Shown here piece by piece: positions 41,626 to 52,694 of a stretch of 64,000 nt of DNA; position 1 is the first letter of the stretch, and each line of letters begins with the position of its first letter. The position numbers were made by a program, and so were the translations under genes. The stretch is from Pseudomonadota bacterium (lineage in GTDB: Bacteria; Pseudomonadota; Gammaproteobacteria; Burkholderiales; Usitatibacteraceae), in the NCBI GenBank assembly GCA_029781595.1, contig JAKOWJ010000161.1, forward strand, positions 1-64,000. The letters are read 5' to 3'. The notes under the pieces were generated by a model that saw nothing but the letters and a program-made list of their open reading frames with translations, was not told the DNA's origin and ran no database searches.

Positions 41626-42526
41626 CCGCGCGCGGGCGCGCGAGGCGCGCCTGCAGGAGCAGCGCGGCGATGACCAGCGAGGCGCCGGCGATCTCGCCCG
41701 CGCCCGGCACGGCGCCCCTCGCGGCCCCGATCACGAGGGCGGAGACGGGCACGAAGTTGATGAAGACGATGCCCTGGGCGGCCCCGAGCGCGCGCACGCC
41801 CCGGTTGAACGCCAGCGCGGCGAGCACCGTGGGGATGAGCACCACGTAGAGGAGCGAGGGCCCCAGCGCGCGCAGCGTGCCCGCGTCGGGCTCGTGCGCC
41901 CAGCCCAGCGCGGTGGCGGCCACGGCCAGCGCCACCAGGCCCGGCGCGGCGAGGGCCGCCGTGAAGGCGGTGTACTCGGCGACCGTGAGGGCCGGCAGCG
42001 CCGCCTGCCCCCGCGTGTAGAGCACCCAGCCCAGCGTGCCGGCGAGGACCACCAGGTCGCCCCGCCAGGCGCCGGCGGGCGCCCCGCGCGTTCCCAGGCC
42101 CGCGACGAGGACGACCCCGGCGATGGCCAGCGCGACCACGCCCCAGGCCCACGCCGGCGGGCGGCTGCGCTCGAGCAGCGCGCGCAGCATCAGCGTGGTG
42201 ACGGGCATCGTGGCCATGATCACCGCGCCGTGCGAGGGCGCGGTGTGCTCGAGGCCGGCGAAGACGAGCAGGCTGAAGAATCCGTAGCCGAGCATGCCGT
42301 AGGCGAAGAGGGCGCGCAGGTGCCGGCGCGCGAGGCACCAGCGCACCGGCCCCTGCCAGGCCAGGAAGGCGAGCAGCAGCACCGTCGCGCCGGCATAGCG
42401 AAGCGCGGTGAACCACCAGGGGTCCAGGCTCGCCACGACGAGCTTGCCGACGTGGAAGAGGCTGCCCCAGGCGAAGGTGGCGAGCAGGAGCGCGGCGAAG
42501 GCGCCGGCGCGGCCGGTCGGGTTCAT
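41618..42526 (-). CDS. EamA/DMT-family transporter
   Basis: 302-aa inner-membrane protein with ten predicted helices arranged as two five-helix EamA repeats (AWGSLFHVGKLVVA; LVVLAGTLGWVLYTRG). Members export amino acids, metabolites or nucleotide sugars; the substrate here is unknown. Divergent from a LysR gene, which is the usual arrangement for a regulated exporter. Its stop lies within the last 8 nt of ettA. Confidence 0.85.
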
Positions 42527-42586
42527 GAGGGTCTCCGGTGAAGGGTTGCGAGGCCGGCGATCCTAGGCGCGGGGAAGGCGCGCATC

Positions 42587-42598
42587 CATTCGCGAATG
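42587..42598. promoter_or_regulatory. Palindrome CATTCGCGAATG, possible LysR operator
   Basis: A perfect 12-bp palindrome in the 136-nt gap between the divergent EamA and LysR genes. A related block CGCGAAT recurs at 42620-42626. LysR regulators usually bind T-N11-A dyads between divergent genes, so this is the best operator candidate. No experimental support. Confidence 0.4.
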
Positions 42599-42662
42599 CG
42601 GAAGGGGGCCTTCGCCGCGCGCGAATTCACGCCGCCGCCCCGGTCGTGGAAAATGGGCGCCC

Positions 42663-43538
42663 ATGGAGCTCTACCAGCTGCGCACCTTCGTCACCGTGGC
42701 CCGCGAGGCCAACCTCACGCGTGCCGCCGAGCGCCTGTTCACGAGCCTGCCGGCGGTGAGCGCGCAGGTGAAGGCGCTGGAGGAGGAGTTCGGCGTGCGG
42801 CTGTTCAACCGCACCTCGCGCGGGATGGCGCTCACCGAGGCGGGCGAGCGCCTGCGCGCGGAGGCCGAGCGCGCCCTCGAGGCGGCCGAGCGCGTGAAGG
42901 CCGCGGCGGCGAGCGCGCGCGGCGAGGTCTCCGGCACGGTGCGCATGGGCACCGTCACCGACCCCCTGTCGCTGCGCCTGGGCGAGGTCCTGGTGCGGCT
43001 CGCCGAGCGCCACCCGGGCGTGGCGATGCACCTCTCGCAGGCCGTCTCGGGGGCGGTGCTCGACCTGGTGCGCCGCGGCGAGCTCGACTGCGGCTACCTG
43101 CTCACGGAGGAGACGCCCGCGGACCTCGCGCTGGAGCGCCTCTCGCCGGTCGCGCTCGTCGTCGCGCTGCCGGCGCGGCTCGCCCCGCGGGCGGCCGCGC
43201 TCGGCCTGGAGGAGGTGGCGGCCATGCCGTGGATCTGCATGCCGCCGCGCTGCTCGACGCGCTCGCACCTGGAGCGCCTGTTCCGCGAGGCCGGGCGCGA
43301 GCCGCGCTTCGCCCTGGCCGCCGACACCGAGTCGAGCGTGCGCAGCCTCGTGGCGAGCGGCATGGGCGCGGGGATCCTGCGCCGCGACCAGGCGGAGGCG
43401 GCCGAGCGCGCCGGCGAGGCCGCGGTCTGGCCGGCGTGGCAGGGCGACACCTGGCTCTGCTGGGCCTCCCGGCCCCTGGAGCCGCCGGGCGGCGCCGTGG
43501 CCACGGTGCGCGAGGCGGTGCTCGAAGCCTGGCGGTGA
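42663..43538 (+). CDS. LysR-family transcriptional regulator
   Basis: 291 aa. N-terminal winged helix (LYQLRTFVTVAREANLTRAAERLF, LEEEFGVRLFNR) and C-terminal effector domain (~90-285). Probably controls the divergent EamA transporter; effector unknown. Start MELYQL at 42663. Confidence 0.88.
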   Translation: MELYQLRTFVTVAREANLTRAAERLFTSLPAVSAQVKALEEEFGVRLFNRTSRGMALTEAGERLRAEAERALEAAERVKAAAASARGEVSGTVRMGTVTDPLSLRLGEVLVRLAERHPGVAMHLSQAVSGAVLDLVRRGELDCGYLLTEETPADLALERLSPVALVVALPARLAPRAAALGLEEVAAMPWICMPPRCSTRSHLERLFREAGREPRFALAADTESSVRSLVASGMGAGILRRDQAEAAERAGEAAVWPAWQGDTWLCWASRPLEPPGGAVATVREAVLEAWR

Positions 43539-43587
43539 GGGCTGGCGCCGGCGGATACAATCGCGCTTCCGCCCCCCGCCCGCCCGC

Positions 43588-44475
43588 ATGCGACCCGCGC
43601 CCGTCTTCGCCAGCATCGCGTTCCTGAGGATCGCGGGCTTCGGCGCGCGCTCCGTGACCGAGCAGGCCGGCCTGAAGTCGCGCCTGGAGGCGAGCGTGCG
43701 CGAGGCGCTCGCGGGCGTGCCGGCCGCGGACCGCATCGTGCTCGACGCCGAGGACGGCCTCGCGCTCGTCCTCTTCGGCGACCCGGCGCGCGCCCTCGAC
43801 CTCGCGCAATCGCTGCGCGCCGCGGAAGGCGGGGCGCCGCTGCAGGCGGGCGTGAACCACGGCCCCATCGCCGTCACGGCGCGCGACGCGGGAGCGAGGG
43901 TCTTCGGCGACGGGCTCGCGGCGGCGGCCGCGGCGGCGGGCTTCGCCACGGGCGAGCGGGTGCTCGTCACCGCGCCCTTCGCCCGGATGCTGGAGGCGAC
44001 GCGGCCGGACCGCGCCGCGGAGCTCGCGCCGGCCGGGGAGTTCACCGACGCGCGCGTGCGCCTGCACGCCTTCTACACGCCGGATCCGCGCCGGCGCGTG
44101 GCGCGGCGCAACCGCTTCGCCGCCTACGCGCTGGCCGGCATCCTCGGGATCCTGCTGCTGGGCGTGGCCGGGCGCGAGGTGAACCGCCGCTTCTTCCCGC
44201 CGCGCCCGGCGGTCGTCGTCTTCGAGGTGCGCCCCCGCGGCGACGTCGTGATCGACGGCTACTCGTACGGGCGCACGCCGCCGCTCAAGGAGGCGGAGGT
44301 GCCCCCGGGGCGCCACCGCGTGCAGGTGCTCAACGGGCGCCTGCCGCCGCTGGACATCCAGGTGAGCCTGGAGCCGGGCGAGCGCATGACGATCACCCAC
44401 ACCTTCGCCGGCGAGCGCCCCGCGCCCCGTCCCGGCGGGTTCTGGCGCGACCTGCGCCGCAGCCTGGGGTTCTAG
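43588..44475 (+). CDS. Degenerate class III cyclase domain fused to membrane helix and PEGA-like domain
   Basis: 295 aa. Residues ~8-135 resemble a nucleotide cyclase fold ([34 protein letters not shown]), but the first metal Asp is absent and no N-x-x-x-R transition-state motif is visible. It should therefore be catalytically dead and act as a scaffold or ligand sensor. A membrane helix (~176-192) and a C-terminal PEGA-like beta domain ([20 protein letters not shown]) follow. It ends 2 nt before the Ser/Thr kinase gene, so both are almost certainly one unit. Confidence 0.72.
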   Translation: MRPAPVFASIAFLRIAGFGARSVTEQAGLKSRLEASVREALAGVPAADRIVLDAEDGLALVLFGDPARALDLAQSLRAAEGGAPLQAGVNHGPIAVTARDAGARVFGDGLAAAAAAAGFATGERVLVTAPFARMLEATRPDRAAELAPAGEFTDARVRLHAFYTPDPRRRVARRNRFAAYALAGILGILLLGVAGREVNRRFFPPRPAVVVFEVRPRGDVVIDGYSYGRTPPLKEAEVPPGRHRVQVLNGRLPPLDIQVSLEPGERMTITHTFAGERPAPRPGGFWRDLRRSLGF

Positions 44476-44477
44476 CC

Positions 44478-45636
<1,159 letters not shown>

Positions 45637-45653
<17 letters not shown>

Positions 45654-46578
45654 CGGAGGCGGCGCCGGTCGCGAAGCTCGCGAGCAGGCAGGCGGTGAAC
45701 ACGAGGAAGGCGAGGGAGAAGGCCCCCATGTTCGGGCCCTTGGCGGCGTGCGACCAGCCGCGCCGGCGCATCGCCGGCAGCGTGCGCGCCGACACCGCCG
45801 CCGAGACGAGCATGGGCGCCCAGGCCCACGCGGGCCACGGGACGGCGAGCGCGAGCGGCAGCACCGCCGCGTGCCCTGCCGCCGCGAGCGCGTAGACCGG
45901 CCAGTGCGCCCGCTCCGGGCCCAGCGCGATCGCGAGCGTGCGCCGCCCCGCGAGGGCGTCTCCCACGCGGTCGCAGGCGTTGTTGGTCGAGAGGATCCCG
46001 GCGATCACGAACGAGGAGGGCAGGCCCGCGAGGACCGTCGCGACGTCGAGCCGGCGGGTGTGCACGTACGCGGCCGTCCACACGAGGACGCCCCCGAGCA
46101 GGCCGCCCGCGAAGAACTCGCCCACGGGCGTGCGCGAGATCGGTCGCGGGCCGCCGGAGTAGAAGTACGCGAAGACCATGCACGCGGCCCCCGCGGCCGT
46201 CACCCCCCAGCCGGCGCGCGCGCCGAGGGCGAGCCCCAGGGGCACCGCGGCCGCGTAGAGCGCGAGCGACAGGTGCAGCGCGAGCCGCGGGTCGATGCGC
46301 CGCTGCACGAGCGCCTTGAAGCGCTCCTGGTCCGAGTCTGGCGTGTCCACGCCGCCGAGGAAGTCGAAGTAGCTGTTGAAGCCCGTGGTGCCCATGTCCA
46401 CGAGCAGGGTCGCCGCGGCCATGAGCCCGAAGGCCGCCCAGGAGAAGGACGCCGGCGCCGTCGCGAGCGCCCAGCCGCTGCCCACGAGGAGCGAGGAGAC
46501 GCTCACGATCTTGGTGCGGATGTCGACGAGCTTGAGCAGGTCGACGGCGGAGGGCGCCACGCCCTGGTAGGCGAGCAT
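45637..46578 (-). CDS. UbiA/MenA-type prenyltransferase
   Basis: 313-aa membrane protein with about eight helices. First Asp-rich motif [16 protein letters not shown] resembles MenA; second motif [18 protein letters not shown] fits the NxxRDxxxD pattern apart from Arg to Cys. Likely transfers a polyprenyl chain to an aromatic acceptor (quinone pathway). It is not clearly MenA because no other men gene is present. Its 3' end overlaps the kinase by 17 nt. Confidence 0.8.
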
Positions 46579-46671
46579 TCGTCGCGACGCGCCCGTCGGG
46601 GGCGCGGGGCGGTTCCAGTATCGCGCGGCGGCCGTCGCGCGCCTTGCCGCAGATCAGGGAGCGTGCGCGGG

Positions 46672-47028
46672 CTAGAGGCGCCGGTCCATGCTGCGCAGGC
46701 GGGCGGCCATCACGCGCATGATCTCCAGGGCGAAGTCCGGGTCCTCGCGCACCAGCGCCTTGAAGCGCTGCGCCGTCACCGGCACCAGCGCGCACTCGGT
46801 GAGCGCCGTGGCCGTGGCGCTGCGCGGCGCCGCGTCGATGAGCGCCATCTCGCCGAAGACCCCGCCCTTGCCCACCTTCTCGAGCGTGCGGCCCGTGACC
46901 GACAGCCGCACCGAGCCGCTCATCACCACGTAGAGGTGCTTGCCGTCGTCGCCTTCGACGAAGATGGTCTCGCCGGCCGCGAAGGTCTTCGTCTCGGCGG
47001 CGTCGCGGAATAGCGTGAGCGTGGACAT
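46672..47028 (-). CDS. Stand-alone cyclic-nucleotide-binding domain protein
   Basis: 118 aa, only a cNMP-binding (CAP-like) domain with no DNA-binding helix-turn-helix. Phosphate-binding cassette VFGEMALIDAAPRSATATA is typical and contains the conserved Glu and Arg. A regulatory subunit or cAMP buffer is plausible. Lies 9 nt after the aminotransferase, probably in that operon. The class III cyclase at 464-2350 is one potential source of its ligand. Confidence 0.83.
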   Translation of the reverse strand: MSTLTLFRDAAETKTFAAGETIFVEGDDGKHLYVVMSGSVRLSVTGRTLEKVGKGGVFGEMALIDAAPRSATATALTECALVPVTAQRFKALVREDPDFALEIMRVMAARLRSMDRRL

Positions 47029-47037
47029 GGCGGGGCC

Positions 47038-48375
47038 TCAGTCGATGGTCTGCAGGACGGCGCGCAGCGTGTCCGCCATCTCGGCGATCTGCGCCTCCTC
47101 GACGATGAGCGCGGGCGCGAGGCAGACGATGTCGCCCGCCTGGCGCACCAGCACGCCCTTCTCCCAGCAGCCGAGGTAGGCGTCGAAGGTGCGCGCGCCG
47201 GGCGCGCCGGGCCGCGGCTCGAGCTCGACGGCGCCGACCAGCCCGCAGTTGCGGATGTCGATCACGTGCCGCGTGCCCTTCAGGGCGTGCAGCGCGTCCT
47301 CGAGCACCGGCGCCATGCGCGCGGCGCGCTCGAAGAGGCCCTCGTCCTCGTAGAGCTGCAGCGTGGCCACGCCGGCCGCGCAGGCGAGCACGTGCGCCGA
47401 GTAGGTGTAGCCGTGGAAGAGCTCGATGGCGCCGGGCGGGCCCACCATGAAGGCGTCGTGGATGGCGTTCGAGGCGACCACCCCGCCCATGGGCACGGCG
47501 CCCGAGGTGACGCCCTTGGCGAAGGTGATGAGGTCGGGCACCACGCCGTAGCGCTCGGCGGCGAAGCCCGTGCCCAGCCGGCCGAAGGCGGTGATCACCT
47601 CGTCGAAGATGAGCAGGATGCCGTGCTTGCGCGTGATCTCGCGCAGCCGCTGCAGGTAGCCCCTGGGCGGCACGATCACGCCCGTGGAGCCCGCCATGGG
47701 CTCGACGATGACGGCGGCGATGGTGGAGGCGTCGTGCAGCTGCACCAGGCGCTCGAGCTCGTCGGCCAGGTGCGCGCCCCAGTCCGGCTCGCCGCGCGAG
47801 TAGGCCATGTGCCGCAGGTCCAGGGTGTGCGGCAGGTGGTCGACGCCCGCGATCATGGCGCCGAACATCTTGCGGTTGGCGACCATGCCGCCCACCGAGA
47901 TGCCGCCGAAGCCCACGCCGTGGTAGCCGCGCTCGCGGCCGATGAGGCGCGTGCGGCTCGCTTCGCCCCGCAGCCTCTGGTACGCGAGTGCGATCTTGAG
48001 CGCGGTGTCGACCGCCTCCGAGCCGGAGTTGCAGAAGAAGACGTGGTCCATGCCCTCCGGCGCCAGGCGCGCGATGCGGTTGGCGAGCTCGAAGGCGAGC
48101 GGGTGGCCCATCTGGAAGGCCGGCGCGTAGTCCATGGTCGCCGCCTGTCTCTGGATCGCCTCGACCACGGGCTTGCGGTTGTGGCCGGCGTTGCAGCACC
48201 AAAGGCCCGCGAAGCCGTCGAGGATGCGCCGGCCCTCGGGCGTCCAGTAGTGCATGCCCTCGGCGCGCGCGACCATGCGCGGCGCCGCCTTGAACTGGCG
48301 GTTGGCCGTGAAGGGCATCCAGTAGCTGCCGAGCTGGTCGGGGTGCAGGTGGAGCGAATCAGACAGGACGGTCAT
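47038..48375 (-). CDS. Class III aminotransferase, omega-amino acid:pyruvate type
   Basis: 445-aa PLP enzyme. N-terminal block YWMPFTANRQFK is the hallmark of the beta-alanine/omega-amino acid:pyruvate transaminase group. Cofactor Lys in FAKGVTSGAVPMGG, preceded by the Asp of IFDEVITAFGR. Substrates could be beta-alanine, taurine-like or polyamine-derived amines. RBS GGAGAGG before ATG 48375. It heads a transcription unit with the cNMP-binding and perhaps UbiA genes. Confidence 0.88.
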   Translation of the reverse strand: MTVLSDSLHLHPDQLGSYWMPFTANRQFKAAPRMVARAEGMHYWTPEGRRILDGFAGLWCCNAGHNRKPVVEAIQRQAATMDYAPAFQMGHPLAFELANRIARLAPEGMDHVFFCNSGSEAVDTALKIALAYQRLRGEASRTRLIGRERGYHGVGFGGISVGGMVANRKMFGAMIAGVDHLPHTLDLRHMAYSRGEPDWGAHLADELERLVQLHDASTIAAVIVEPMAGSTGVIVPPRGYLQRLREITRKHGILLIFDEVITAFGRLGTGFAAERYGVVPDLITFAKGVTSGAVPMGGVVASNAIHDAFMVGPPGAIELFHGYTYSAHVLACAAGVATLQLYEDEGLFERAARMAPVLEDALHALKGTRHVIDIRNCGLVGAVELEPRPGAPGARTFDAYLGCWEKGVLVRQAGDIVCLAPALIVEEAQIAEMADTLRAVLQTID

Positions 48376-48400
48376 GGGCCTCTCCGGGGAGGCGCCCATT

Positions 48401-49279
48401 CTACTTCGCCGGGTGCGACATCGCCTCGCGCAGTCCCGCGGCGAGGGCGCGCAGGCGGTCGAGGTCCGCCCCGCGCAGCGCATCGCGGCGCGCGAGGCCC
48501 GCCGTGCAGTAGCGCTCGCCGCAGACGAAGTGCAGCGTCGCCCGGTGCCCGCCCCCCGCGCGCACGCGCAGCGCCTCGCCCAGCGCCGGCTCGGGCGTGG
48601 CCTCGTCGCCCGCCGGCACGGCACGGCGCACCCCGTCGACGGCGCGCCCCGGGTCGGGCATCGGCGTCGCGCTCGCGGCCAGGCGCGCGCGGGCGTCGGC
48701 GCTGAAGACCACGCAGAGCCCGTGCTCGGGCGGCGGCGCCTCGCCCGCCGGGGCCCCGAAGCCCTCGGCCGCGTGGGCGGCGAGCCACGCGCACGTGTCG
48801 GGCCACTTCGGCGCTCCGGCCACGAGCGCGGCGGCCAGGGCGCGGGCCCGCGCGACGTCTTCCTCGCGCAGCCGCTCGCCGGCGCGCATGAGCGAGACCG
48901 ACGAGAGCCGGTCGCCGGCCACGAAGCGCCAGGTGACGATGTGGCCGTCGGCGGAAGCCGCGCGCACCGCCGTGCCGAGCGAAGGCTCGTCGGCGACCAC
49001 CTGGCCCGCGGGAGGCTTCTGCCTGTACCAGCCGACGGACTCGGCCGCGAAGGCGTTCGGGCTGCCCTCCGCGAAGAGCATCAGGCGCCCGTCCGCGCTC
49101 TTGATCTGGCAGCGCCGGTCGGGCTGGCCGTGGGCGCGGCCGGCGGGCGCGCCGAACACCTGCGGGGCGCGCTCGGCGAGGAAGGCGCAGTAGTCCTCGG
49201 CGGCCGCGGGCAGGGCCGCGGCGCCCGCGCACAGCGCGAGCGAGATTGCGGGAAGGGGCAGGCGGCGGGCAGTGCGCAT
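48401..49279 (-). CDS. Secreted protein of unknown function (292 aa)
   Basis: Signal peptide (MRTARRLPLPAISLALCAGAAALPAAA). The mature part contains two similar ~110-residue halves, each with an EDYCAFLAERAP- or PDTCAWLAAHAA-like opening, a Cys and a GAPAG turn, which suggests an internal duplication with disulfides. I do not recognise the family. Start ATG 49279 is chosen for its signal peptide. It is divergent from the AEC transporter gene. Confidence 0.6.
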   Translation of the reverse strand: MRTARRLPLPAISLALCAGAAALPAAAEDYCAFLAERAPQVFGAPAGRAHGQPDRRCQIKSADGRLMLFAEGSPNAFAAESVGWYRQKPPAGQVVADEPSLGTAVRAASADGHIVTWRFVAGDRLSSVSLMRAGERLREEDVARARALAAALVAGAPKWPDTCAWLAAHAAEGFGAPAGEAPPPEHGLCVVFSADARARLAASATPMPDPGRAVDGVRRAVPAGDEATPEPALGEALRVRAGGGHRATLHFVCGERYCTAGLARRDALRGADLDRLRALAAGLREAMSHPAK

Positions 49280-49340
49280 GGTCGCGGTCCTCCTGCGGGC
49301 GGCGGACACGGGGGCCGCCGAAAGTCCGTATTCTGGGCGC

Positions 49341-50285
49341 ATGCAGACGATCCTGGCCATCACCCTGCCTTTCTTCGCGTTGATCCTCGCCGGCTACGTG
49401 GCCGCCAGCCGGCGCTGGGTCCCGCCCGAGGCCGTGCCGGCCTTCAACGGATTCCTCGTCTACTTCGCCGTGCCGGCGATGCTGTTCCGCTTCGCCTCCA
49501 CGCTGCCGTTCGCCGACATCGCCAACGGGCCGCTCTTCCTCGCCTGGACCGTCGCGGGGCTTGCGGTGCTGCTCGCCACCACCTGGGCGGGCCGCCGGGC
49601 GGGCCTGCGCCTGCGCGACGCGGCCTTCTTCGGGCTCGCGGGCGGCGTGGGAAACCTGGGCTTCCTCGGCGTGCCGCTGCTCGTGGCGCTGCTGGGCGAG
49701 CGCGCCGCGGCGCCCACCATCGTCGCGATCGTCGCCGACCTCGCCGTGATCGCCACCGTGGGCCTCGCGCTCGCGCACCTGGACCCGGCCGACGAGGAGG
49801 AGCGCCTGCACGGCGTGCGCGACATCCTGCTGCGCGTGCTCCTCAACCCGATGCTCGTGGCGATGGCGATCGGGGCGGTGTTCTCCAACTTCGCGTGGCG
49901 GCCCTGGACGCCGATCGCCGAGATGGTGCGGCTGCTCGCGAACGCGGCCGGCCCCTGCGCGCTCTTCGCCATCGGCGTCACGCTCGTGCGGCCGGACGCG
50001 CCGCTGCGCTCGCCGGTGGTGTCGCTGCCCGTGGGCGCCAAGCTCGTGGTCCACCCGCTCGTCGCCGCGGTCGCGCTGTGGGCCACGGGCGTGGAGCGCT
50101 TCGCCGCGCTGGTGGCGCTGCTGGCCGCGGCGCTGCCGTCGGCGGGCTGGGTGGTGATCTTCGCGCAGCGCCACCGCGCGGACGCCGGCCGCGTGGCCGC
50201 GGCCATCCTCGCGAGCACGGCGGCCGCTTTCGCGACCTTCTCGGCGCTGGTGTGGGCGTTGGGGGTGGCCGCGCCGGGCCGCTAG
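49341..50285 (+). CDS. AEC-family transporter
   Basis: 314-aa membrane protein with about ten helices in two halves of the auxin-efflux-carrier fold (FFALILAGYVAASRRWVP; ANAAGPCALFAIGVTLV). Bacterial AEC proteins move mono- or dicarboxylates (e.g. malate, malonate). Its stop shares the palindrome CTAG with the stop of the convergent aldolase. A carboxylate carrier next to an acid-degrading island is suggestive. Confidence 0.83.
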   Translation: MQTILAITLPFFALILAGYVAASRRWVPPEAVPAFNGFLVYFAVPAMLFRFASTLPFADIANGPLFLAWTVAGLAVLLATTWAGRRAGLRLRDAAFFGLAGGVGNLGFLGVPLLVALLGERAAAPTIVAIVADLAVIATVGLALAHLDPADEEERLHGVRDILLRVLLNPMLVAMAIGAVFSNFAWRPWTPIAEMVRLLANAAGPCALFAIGVTLVRPDAPLRSPVVSLPVGAKLVVHPLVAAVALWATGVERFAALVALLAAALPSAGWVVIFAQRHRADAGRVAAAILASTAAAFATFSALVWALGVAAPGR

Positions 50286-51043
50286 CGGTGGAGCTCGCGC
50301 ACGCGGGCGAGTTCTCTCACCAGCGCCTGCGTGTCCTGCACCACCGCCGTGAAGGTGGTGCCCCACTCGATGTATCGGCGCGCGGCCGCCTCGTCCGCGG
50401 CGAGGATGCCCGCGGCCTTGCCGCAGGCGCGGATGCGGCCCACGGCGTCGCGGATGGCGGACTGCACCTCGGGGTGGCCGATCTCGCCCAGGTGGCCGAG
50501 GGCGGCCGCGAGGTCCGCCGGCCCCACGAAGACGCCGTGCACGCCGTCGGTGCCGGCGATGGCCTCGAGCGACTCCAGCGCCTCGCGCGTCTCCACCTGC
50601 ACCAGCAGGCACAGCTCGTCCTCCGCGCGCTTCGCGTAGTCGCGCACGCGCCCGAAGCCCGCGGCGCGCGTGGTGCCCGCCACGCCGCGCACGCCGCGCG
50701 GGGGATAGCGCATCGACTCGACGGCCGCGCGCGCCTCGGCGGCGCCGGAGACGTAGGGCACGAGGATGGTCTGCGCGCCCTGGTCCAGGTGGCGCTTCAT
50801 GAGCACCTTGTCGTTCCACGCGATGCGCACGACGGGCGCCATGGCGTAGGGCCGCACGGCCTGCAGGTGCGCGAGCACGTCGGCGACCTCGTTGGGCGAG
50901 TGCTCGGTGTCGATGAGGCCCCAGTCGAAGCCCGCGCCGGCCACCGCCTCGGCCGCGTAGGGGCTCGCGAGCGACATCCACACGCCGATCTGCTGCTCGC
51001 CGGCGAGCAGCCGGCGCTTGAACGCGTTGGCGGGCAGGTCCAT
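50282..51043 (-). CDS. hpaI: 4-hydroxy-2-oxoheptanedioate aldolase (HpaI/HpcH)
   Basis: 253-aa class II pyruvate aldolase that splits 4-hydroxy-2-oxoheptanedioate (or a similar 4-hydroxy-2-oxo acid) into pyruvate and an aldehyde. Family motifs: [27 protein letters not shown] (base His), [18 protein letters not shown] (metal Glu) and GVFVGPADL (metal Asp). Length and order of motifs follow E. coli HpaI closely. Last gene of the minus-strand catabolic operon, 9 nt after hpaH. Confidence 0.9.
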   Translation of the reverse strand: MDLPANAFKRRLLAGEQQIGVWMSLASPYAAEAVAGAGFDWGLIDTEHSPNEVADVLAHLQAVRPYAMAPVVRIAWNDKVLMKRHLDQGAQTILVPYVSGAAEARAAVESMRYPPRGVRGVAGTTRAAGFGRVRDYAKRAEDELCLLVQVETREALESLEAIAGTDGVHGVFVGPADLAAALGHLGEIGHPEVQSAIRDAVGRIRACGKAAGILAADEAAARRYIEWGTTFTAVVQDTQALVRELARVRELHR

Positions 51044-51052
51044 GGCGCGATT

Positions 51053-51835
51053 CTACGAGAAGTGCAGGGAGAGGCGTCCCAGCGGGCCGAAGTCGGCGTC
51101 GAAGGCGTCGCCGGCGCGCGCGGCGACCGTGCGCGTGAACGAGCCCGCCAGCAGCAGGTGCCCGGCCTCCAGGCGCACGCCGAAGGGCGCGAGCTTGTTG
51201 GCGAGCCAGGCGATGCCGAGCGCCGGGTGGCCCAGCACGCCCGCGGAGACGCCCGTCTCCTCGACCTCGCCGTTGCGCGAGAGGATGGCGGCCACCCAGC
51301 GCAGGTCCACGTCCGCCGGCCGCACGGCGCGCCCGCCCGTCACGACGCCGGCGGCCGCGGCGTTGTCGGCGATGTTGTCCACGATCGTGCGCGGGTACTG
51401 CGTGCGCCCGTCGATGAGCTCGAGCGCCGGCATCACGGACTCGGTGGCGCGCAGCACGTCCTCCAGCGTCACGCCCGGGCCCTGGAGGGGGCTCGCGAGC
51501 ACGAAGGCGAGCTCGACCTCCACGCGCGGCACGATGAAGCGCGAGGCCGGGAGCGTGGCGCCGTCCGGCACGAACATCGTGTCCAGCAGGTGCCCGTAGT
51601 CGGGCTCGCCGATGCCGGCCGTGGCCTGCATTGCCTTGGAGGTGAGGCCGATCTTGTGGCCGCGCAGCCGCGCCCCGGCGGCGATCTTCGCCTGCGCGGC
51701 GAGGGCCTGGATGGCGTAGGAATCGGCGATCTCCAGGCCGGGAAAGGTCTTCGCCAGCTGCGGCGCGGGCCTGGCGTCCCGCTCGGCCGTGAGGAGGATG
51801 TCGGCGGCCTTCCGGCGGTCGGCGTCGCTGATCAT
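51053..51835 (-). CDS. hpaH: 2-oxo-hept-4-ene-1,7-dioate hydratase (HpaH)
   Basis: 260-aa hydratase of the homoprotocatechuate meta-cleavage route. Characteristic stretches [46 protein letters not shown] and NKLAPFGV match HpaH more closely than the MhpD/DmpE types. Adds water to the enol acid ahead of the aldolase. Starts 1 nt after the FAH gene stops and ends 9 nt before hpaI. Confidence 0.9.
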   Translation of the reverse strand: MISDADRRKAADILLTAERDARPAPQLAKTFPGLEIADSYAIQALAAQAKIAAGARLRGHKIGLTSKAMQATAGIGEPDYGHLLDTMFVPDGATLPASRFIVPRVEVELAFVLASPLQGPGVTLEDVLRATESVMPALELIDGRTQYPRTIVDNIADNAAAAGVVTGGRAVRPADVDLRWVAAILSRNGEVEETGVSAGVLGHPALGIAWLANKLAPFGVRLEAGHLLLAGSFTRTVAARAGDAFDADFGPLGRLSLHFS

Positions 51836-51836
51836 G

Positions 51837-52694
51837 TCAGGGCCTCTCGTCGGCCACGGGGTTGGAGAGCGTGCCCACGCCCGAGACCTCGACCTCGACG
51901 CGGTCGCCGGCGGCGAGGAAGCGCGGCGGGTCGAAGCGCACGCCGGCGCCCACGGGCGTGCCGGTGGCGATGATGTCGCCGGGCACGAGCGTGGTCCAGG
52001 TCGACAGGTAGTGCACCAGGTAGCGGAAGGGGAAGAGCAGGTTGGCGGTGGTGTCGTCCTGGCGCGTCTCGCCGTTCACGCGCGTGCGCACGCGCAGCGC
52101 GTCGAAGGGCGGGCACTCGTCGGGCGTGGCGAGCCAGGGGCCGATGGCGCCGGAGGCGTCCCAGTTCTTGCCCTGCGTCACGTTGAACTTGCCGTGCTTC
52201 GTCCAGTCGCGGACCGTGCCCTCGTTCAGGCACGCGAGCCCCGCGATGTGCGAGTCGGCCTCGGCCTCGGGGATGCGCCGCCCGCCGCGGCCGATCACGA
52301 TGGCGATCTCGCCCTCGTAGTCGAGCTGCGCGGACTCGGGCGGCCGGCGCAGCGCCTCGCCGTGGCCCACGAAGGAGCGCGCGAAGCGCGGGAAGACGCT
52401 GGGCCACTTCGGCGTGTCGCTGCCGTCCCTGTACTCGGCGTTGCGGTTGCCGTAGTTCACGCCGATGCACAGGATCTTCTCGCAGTCGGGCACCGGGATG
52501 AGGAAGGTCACCTCGGCCAGCGCGAGGTCGGGCGGGGCGTGCGCGGCCACCTCGCGGGCGGCGGCGAGCGCGCCCGTCTCCAGCGCGCGGCGCAGCGTCG
52601 GGATGTGCAGGCGGGCGCCCAGGTCCACCAGGCACTCGCCCGAGACGGCGCCCCAGCTCTCGCGGCCGCGGTGGCGGAAGGAGACGAGCCTCAT
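51837..52694 (-). CDS. Fumarylacetoacetate hydrolase family protein
   Basis: 285 aa. FAH fold with metal ligands in LDYEGEIAIVIG and the NEGTVRDWTK segment, plus GDIIATGTPVGAG. Members cleave or isomerise/decarboxylate beta-diketo and oxo acids (e.g. HpaG-type isomerase, acylpyruvase). Position between the lactonase-like and HpaH genes suggests the step before hydration. Start ATG 52694 overlaps the amidohydrolase stop (ATGA). Confidence 0.87.
   Translation of the reverse strand: MRLVSFRHRGRESWGAVSGECLVDLGARLHIPTLRRALETGALAAAREVAAHAPPDLALAEVTFLIPVPDCEKILCIGVNYGNRNAEYRDGSDTPKWPSVFPRFARSFVGHGEALRRPPESAQLDYEGEIAIVIGRGGRRIPEAEADSHIAGLACLNEGTVRDWTKHGKFNVTQGKNWDASGAIGPWLATPDECPPFDALRVRTRVNGETRQDDTTANLLFPFRYLVHYLSTWTTLVPGDIIATGTPVGAGVRFDPPRFLAAGDRVEVEVSGVGTLSNPVADERP

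Noticed and set aside
51837-52694. Firm assignment of the FAH-family gene as hpaG
   Set aside because: The family has many substrates; the sequence alone does not separate isomerase/decarboxylase from hydrolase.
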